21,806 nucleotides of DNA. Source: Baffinella frigidus. Its lineage: Eukaryota; Cryptophyceae; Cryptomonadales; Baffinellaceae. The stretch covers positions 1,327,821 through 1,349,626 of the forward strand of contig MU646321.1 of the NCBI GenBank assembly GCA_026770585.1, in the 5' to 3' direction. Below, piece after piece: positions 20,355 through 21,806 of this stretch (position 1 is its first letter; each line of letters begins with the position of its first letter). A program made the translations under genes and the position numbers. The notes beneath the pieces are model-generated. The model did not search any database. It was not told where the DNA came from and saw only the letters and a program-made list of their open reading frames with translations.

Positions 20355-20374
20355 GTTTAGGGTTAACCCTAAAC
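20355..20374. repeat. Perfect 20-bp palindrome of telomere-like repeat
   Basis: GTTTAGGGTTAACCCTAAAC is its own reverse complement: two units of the TTTAGGG repeat meeting head to head. A second imperfect head-to-head junction lies just to the left (GGGTTAACCC at 20340). Confidence 0.9.
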
Positions 20375-20507
20375 AGGTAACCGGTGTAGGGTTTAGGGCC
20401 ATAACCCTACACCTTAATCTAAACATAGCAGGGTTTGTAAGTCGCCCGACAAGACACCGAAACCCTACACCCTGAGCCCCGAACCATCAACCCGAAACCC
20501 CAAACCC

Positions 20508-20549
20508 TAAACACCCCTCCGGCCAGGTCTTCAGACGCGCCATGCCTGC
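20508..20549 (-). pseudogene. PDZ gene exon C, copy 6 (5' part)
   Basis: Acceptor CCCCAACGCAG, then HGASEDLAGGVF, after which the gene-sense sequence becomes AGGGTTTGGGG repeat. No donor. Confidence 0.65.
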
Positions 20550-20559
20550 GTTGGGGTTG

Positions 20560-20936
20560 AGGGTTTGGTGTTCACGATGTAGGGTTTAGGGTTTAGGGGC
20601 TGGGGATTTAGGGGTTAGGGTTTAGGGGTTAGGTATTTAGGGGTTAGGGGTTTAGCGGTGTAGGGGTTAGGGGTTAGGGGTTAGGGGTTAGGGGTTTAGG
20701 GGTTTAGGGGTTTGGGGTTCAGGGTTCAATATTTTTTGTGTTTTTGTTTAGGGTTCAGGGTGAACCCCAAACCAACCCAAAAACTAGCGGGGTGTGTCCT
20801 GTACACGAACGGCAACTAACCCGCGAACCAAGCCGTTGGGGTTCAGGGTTTGGGATTCAGGGTTTTGGGTTTTGGGTTTTGGGTTTTGGGTTTAGGGTTT
20901 AGGGTTCGGGTTTCGGGTTTCGGGTGTTGGGGTTAC
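20560..20936 (-). repeat. Telomere-like block between exons B and C
   Basis: TTTAGGG, GTTAGGG, TTTTGGG and TTCGGG units; interrupted at 20730-20835 by ATATTTTTTGTGTTTTTG and a short stretch of non-repeat sequence. Confidence 0.9.
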
Positions 20937-20991
20937 CGTTCGAGCAGCATCCCGAGGCCGCAGTTTTCCTTCGGAGCCGGCGGGGGCGTGC
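20937..20991 (-). CDS. PDZ-domain protein, exon B (carboxylate-binding loop)
   Basis: A 55-base exon, acceptor CCCGAAACCAG (20992-21002), donor GTAACC, phase 1 to phase 2. Two bases complete Gly, then TPPPAPKENCGLGMLLE and two bases of Arg. CGLGM is the GLGF-type loop that binds the C-terminal carboxylate of the target peptide in PDZ domains. Both split codons match their neighbours. Confidence 0.85.
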
Positions 20992-21224
20992 CTGGTTTCG
21001 GGTTTTGGGTGTATGGTTTAGGGCTTTGGGTTTGGGGTTTCCGTAGGGTTTGGGGTTTTGGGTTTAGGGTTTGGCATTTTGGGGTTAGGTCGCTAGTGAT
21101 GGCGGGCCTGGTTGAGGGTATAGGGGTTAGGGTTTTGGGTTTTGGGTTTTGGGTTCAGGGTACATGATCTGGGTTTTGGGGTTTGGGTCTTCGGGGTTTC
21201 GTTTCGGGTTTAGGGTTTAGGGTT

Positions 21225-21250
21225 TAGGTTTTGACCCTTGCCGAAAAGGT
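21225..21250 (-). pseudogene. Fragment resembling the end of PDZ exon A
   Basis: CCTTTTCGGCAAGGGTCAAA in gene sense resembles AGCTTCAGCAAGGGTCTAAC at the exon A donor. Too short to be certain. Confidence 0.35.
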
Positions 21251-21298
21251 TTTTCGGGTTTAGGGGTTCGGGATTAGGGTGTAGGGTTAGGGTTAGAC

Positions 21299-21337
21299 CC
21301 TTGCTGAAGCTGATGGAGACGGTTCCGCTCGTCGCGC
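21299..21337 (-). CDS. PDZ-domain protein, exon A (first strand)
   Basis: A 39-base exon, acceptor CCTAAACCAG (21338-21347), donor GTCTAA, phase 1 to phase 1. After two bases it encodes ATSGTVSISFSK plus one base of Gly. TVSISFSK is the first beta strand of the PDZ domain (usual pattern V-x-L-x-K), immediately before the GLGF loop in exon B. Such a small exon is supported mainly by the exact phase match and domain order. The earlier part of the protein was not found to its right and probably lies outside the window. Confidence 0.75.
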
Positions 21338-21344
21338 CTGGTTT

Positions 21345-21535
21345 AGGATTTAGGGTCTATTATTAGGGGTTTGGGGTTTGGGGTCCAGGTTTGGAGGTTT
21401 GGGGGTTGGGGTTTAGGGTGTAGGTTGTAGGTTCTAGGGTTTAGCGTTTAGCGTTCAGTATTTATGGTGTATGGTTATGGTTTATGGTTTATGGTTGATG
21501 GTTTATGGTTGAGGGTTTAGGATTTAGGGTTGAGC
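21345..21535 (-). repeat. Degenerate telomere-like block
   Basis: TTTGGGG, TTTAGGG, then GGTTTATGGT variants at 21465-21515. Confidence 0.85.
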
Positions 21536-21554
21536 GTTTCAGGGTTTGGGGTTA

Positions 21555-21738
21555 GGGTGTTGGGGGTATGGGGTTCGGGGTTCGGGGTATGGGGGCAGGG
21601 TGTTTGAGGTTCGGGGTTCGGGGTATGGGGGCAGGGTGTTTGAGGTTCGGGGTTCGGGGTATGGGGTCAGGGTGTTTGAGGTTCGGGGTTCGGGGGATGG
21701 GGTCAGGGTGTTTGAGGTTCGGGGTTCGGGGTTTGGTT
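21555..21738. repeat. 36-bp minisatellite derived from telomere-like units
   Basis: GGTTCGGGGTTCGGGGTATG then GGGGCAGGGTGTTTGA repeats about four and a half times with very few differences. A higher-order repeat built from TTCGGGG units; the minus-strand EPRTSNTL frame is an artefact of it. Confidence 0.9.
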
Positions 21739-21773
21739 TGCCAGACTCATCGACCGTCATGGCGCGCTCTCTC

Positions 21774-21774
<1 letters not shown>

Positions 21775-21806
<32 letters not shown>
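21775..21806. other. 32-base C homopolymer at the window end
   Basis: An unbroken C run to the last base. It may be genuine low-complexity sequence but is more likely a sequencing or assembly artefact at a contig end. Just before it, minus-strand MTVDESGK could be part of an upstream PDZ gene exon, without support. Confidence 0.7.

Overview
This is a piece of a eukaryotic nuclear genome, most likely from a microalga or other protist. Arabidopsis-type telomere-like repeats (TTTAGGG, with TTTGGGG, TGTAGGG and TTCAGGG variants) run through it. The genes are cut into short exons with GT-AG introns, coding DNA is rich in G/C at third positions, and inverted-repeat (MITE-like) elements are abundant. 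No bacterial operon, tRNA, rRNA or CRISPR array was seen. I cannot name the organism. Most genuine coding sequence is in exons of 39 to 230 bases, found here by translating between splice signals and checking that phases join.

Four gene remains can be assembled. (1) Minus strand, about 3626 down to 1, running off the left edge: exons W, Z, X and Y of an unrecognised protein with a Gly/Arg-rich stretch. (2) Plus strand, 8194 to 14617: a complete-looking GNAT-family N-acetyltransferase core in eight exons (about 178 residues) spread over 6.4 kb. (3) Minus strand, 16111 to 15670: the last two exons of an unrecognised protein, convergent with the GNAT gene. (4) Minus strand, 21337 to about 18227: a PDZ-domain protein in six exons, whose 5' end is probably beyond the right edge. 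Genes 3 and 4 might be one gene, but I found no exons linking them.

The striking feature is shared by all four. Most exons are accompanied by one to five diverged, mostly partial extra copies in the same orientation, each embedded in telomere-like or other simple repeat. At least ten splice acceptors are made from the telomere-like repeat itself (CCCTAAACCAG and similar), and in most introns the C-rich strand is the sense strand whichever way the gene points. In each gene one set of copies has matching phases and usable splice sites; the others are truncated, frameshifted or lack a splice site, although a few (GNAT exon 5 copy d, PDZ exon C copy 3) are nearly intact.

Layout: 1-2023 gene 1 exons with telomere-like, GTACAGTT and GACT repeats; 2024-7827 mostly mobile or dispersed repeats with one likely and one doubtful exon; 7828-14617 the GNAT gene; 14618-15669 duplicated 3' end plus MITEs; 15670-16365 gene 3; 16366-18226 nested MITEs and a GGCGGGCCCG tandem array; 18227-21337 the PDZ gene in telomere-like repeat; 21338-21806 repeat ending in a 32-base C run. 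All function calls come from reading motifs by eye; no search was run.
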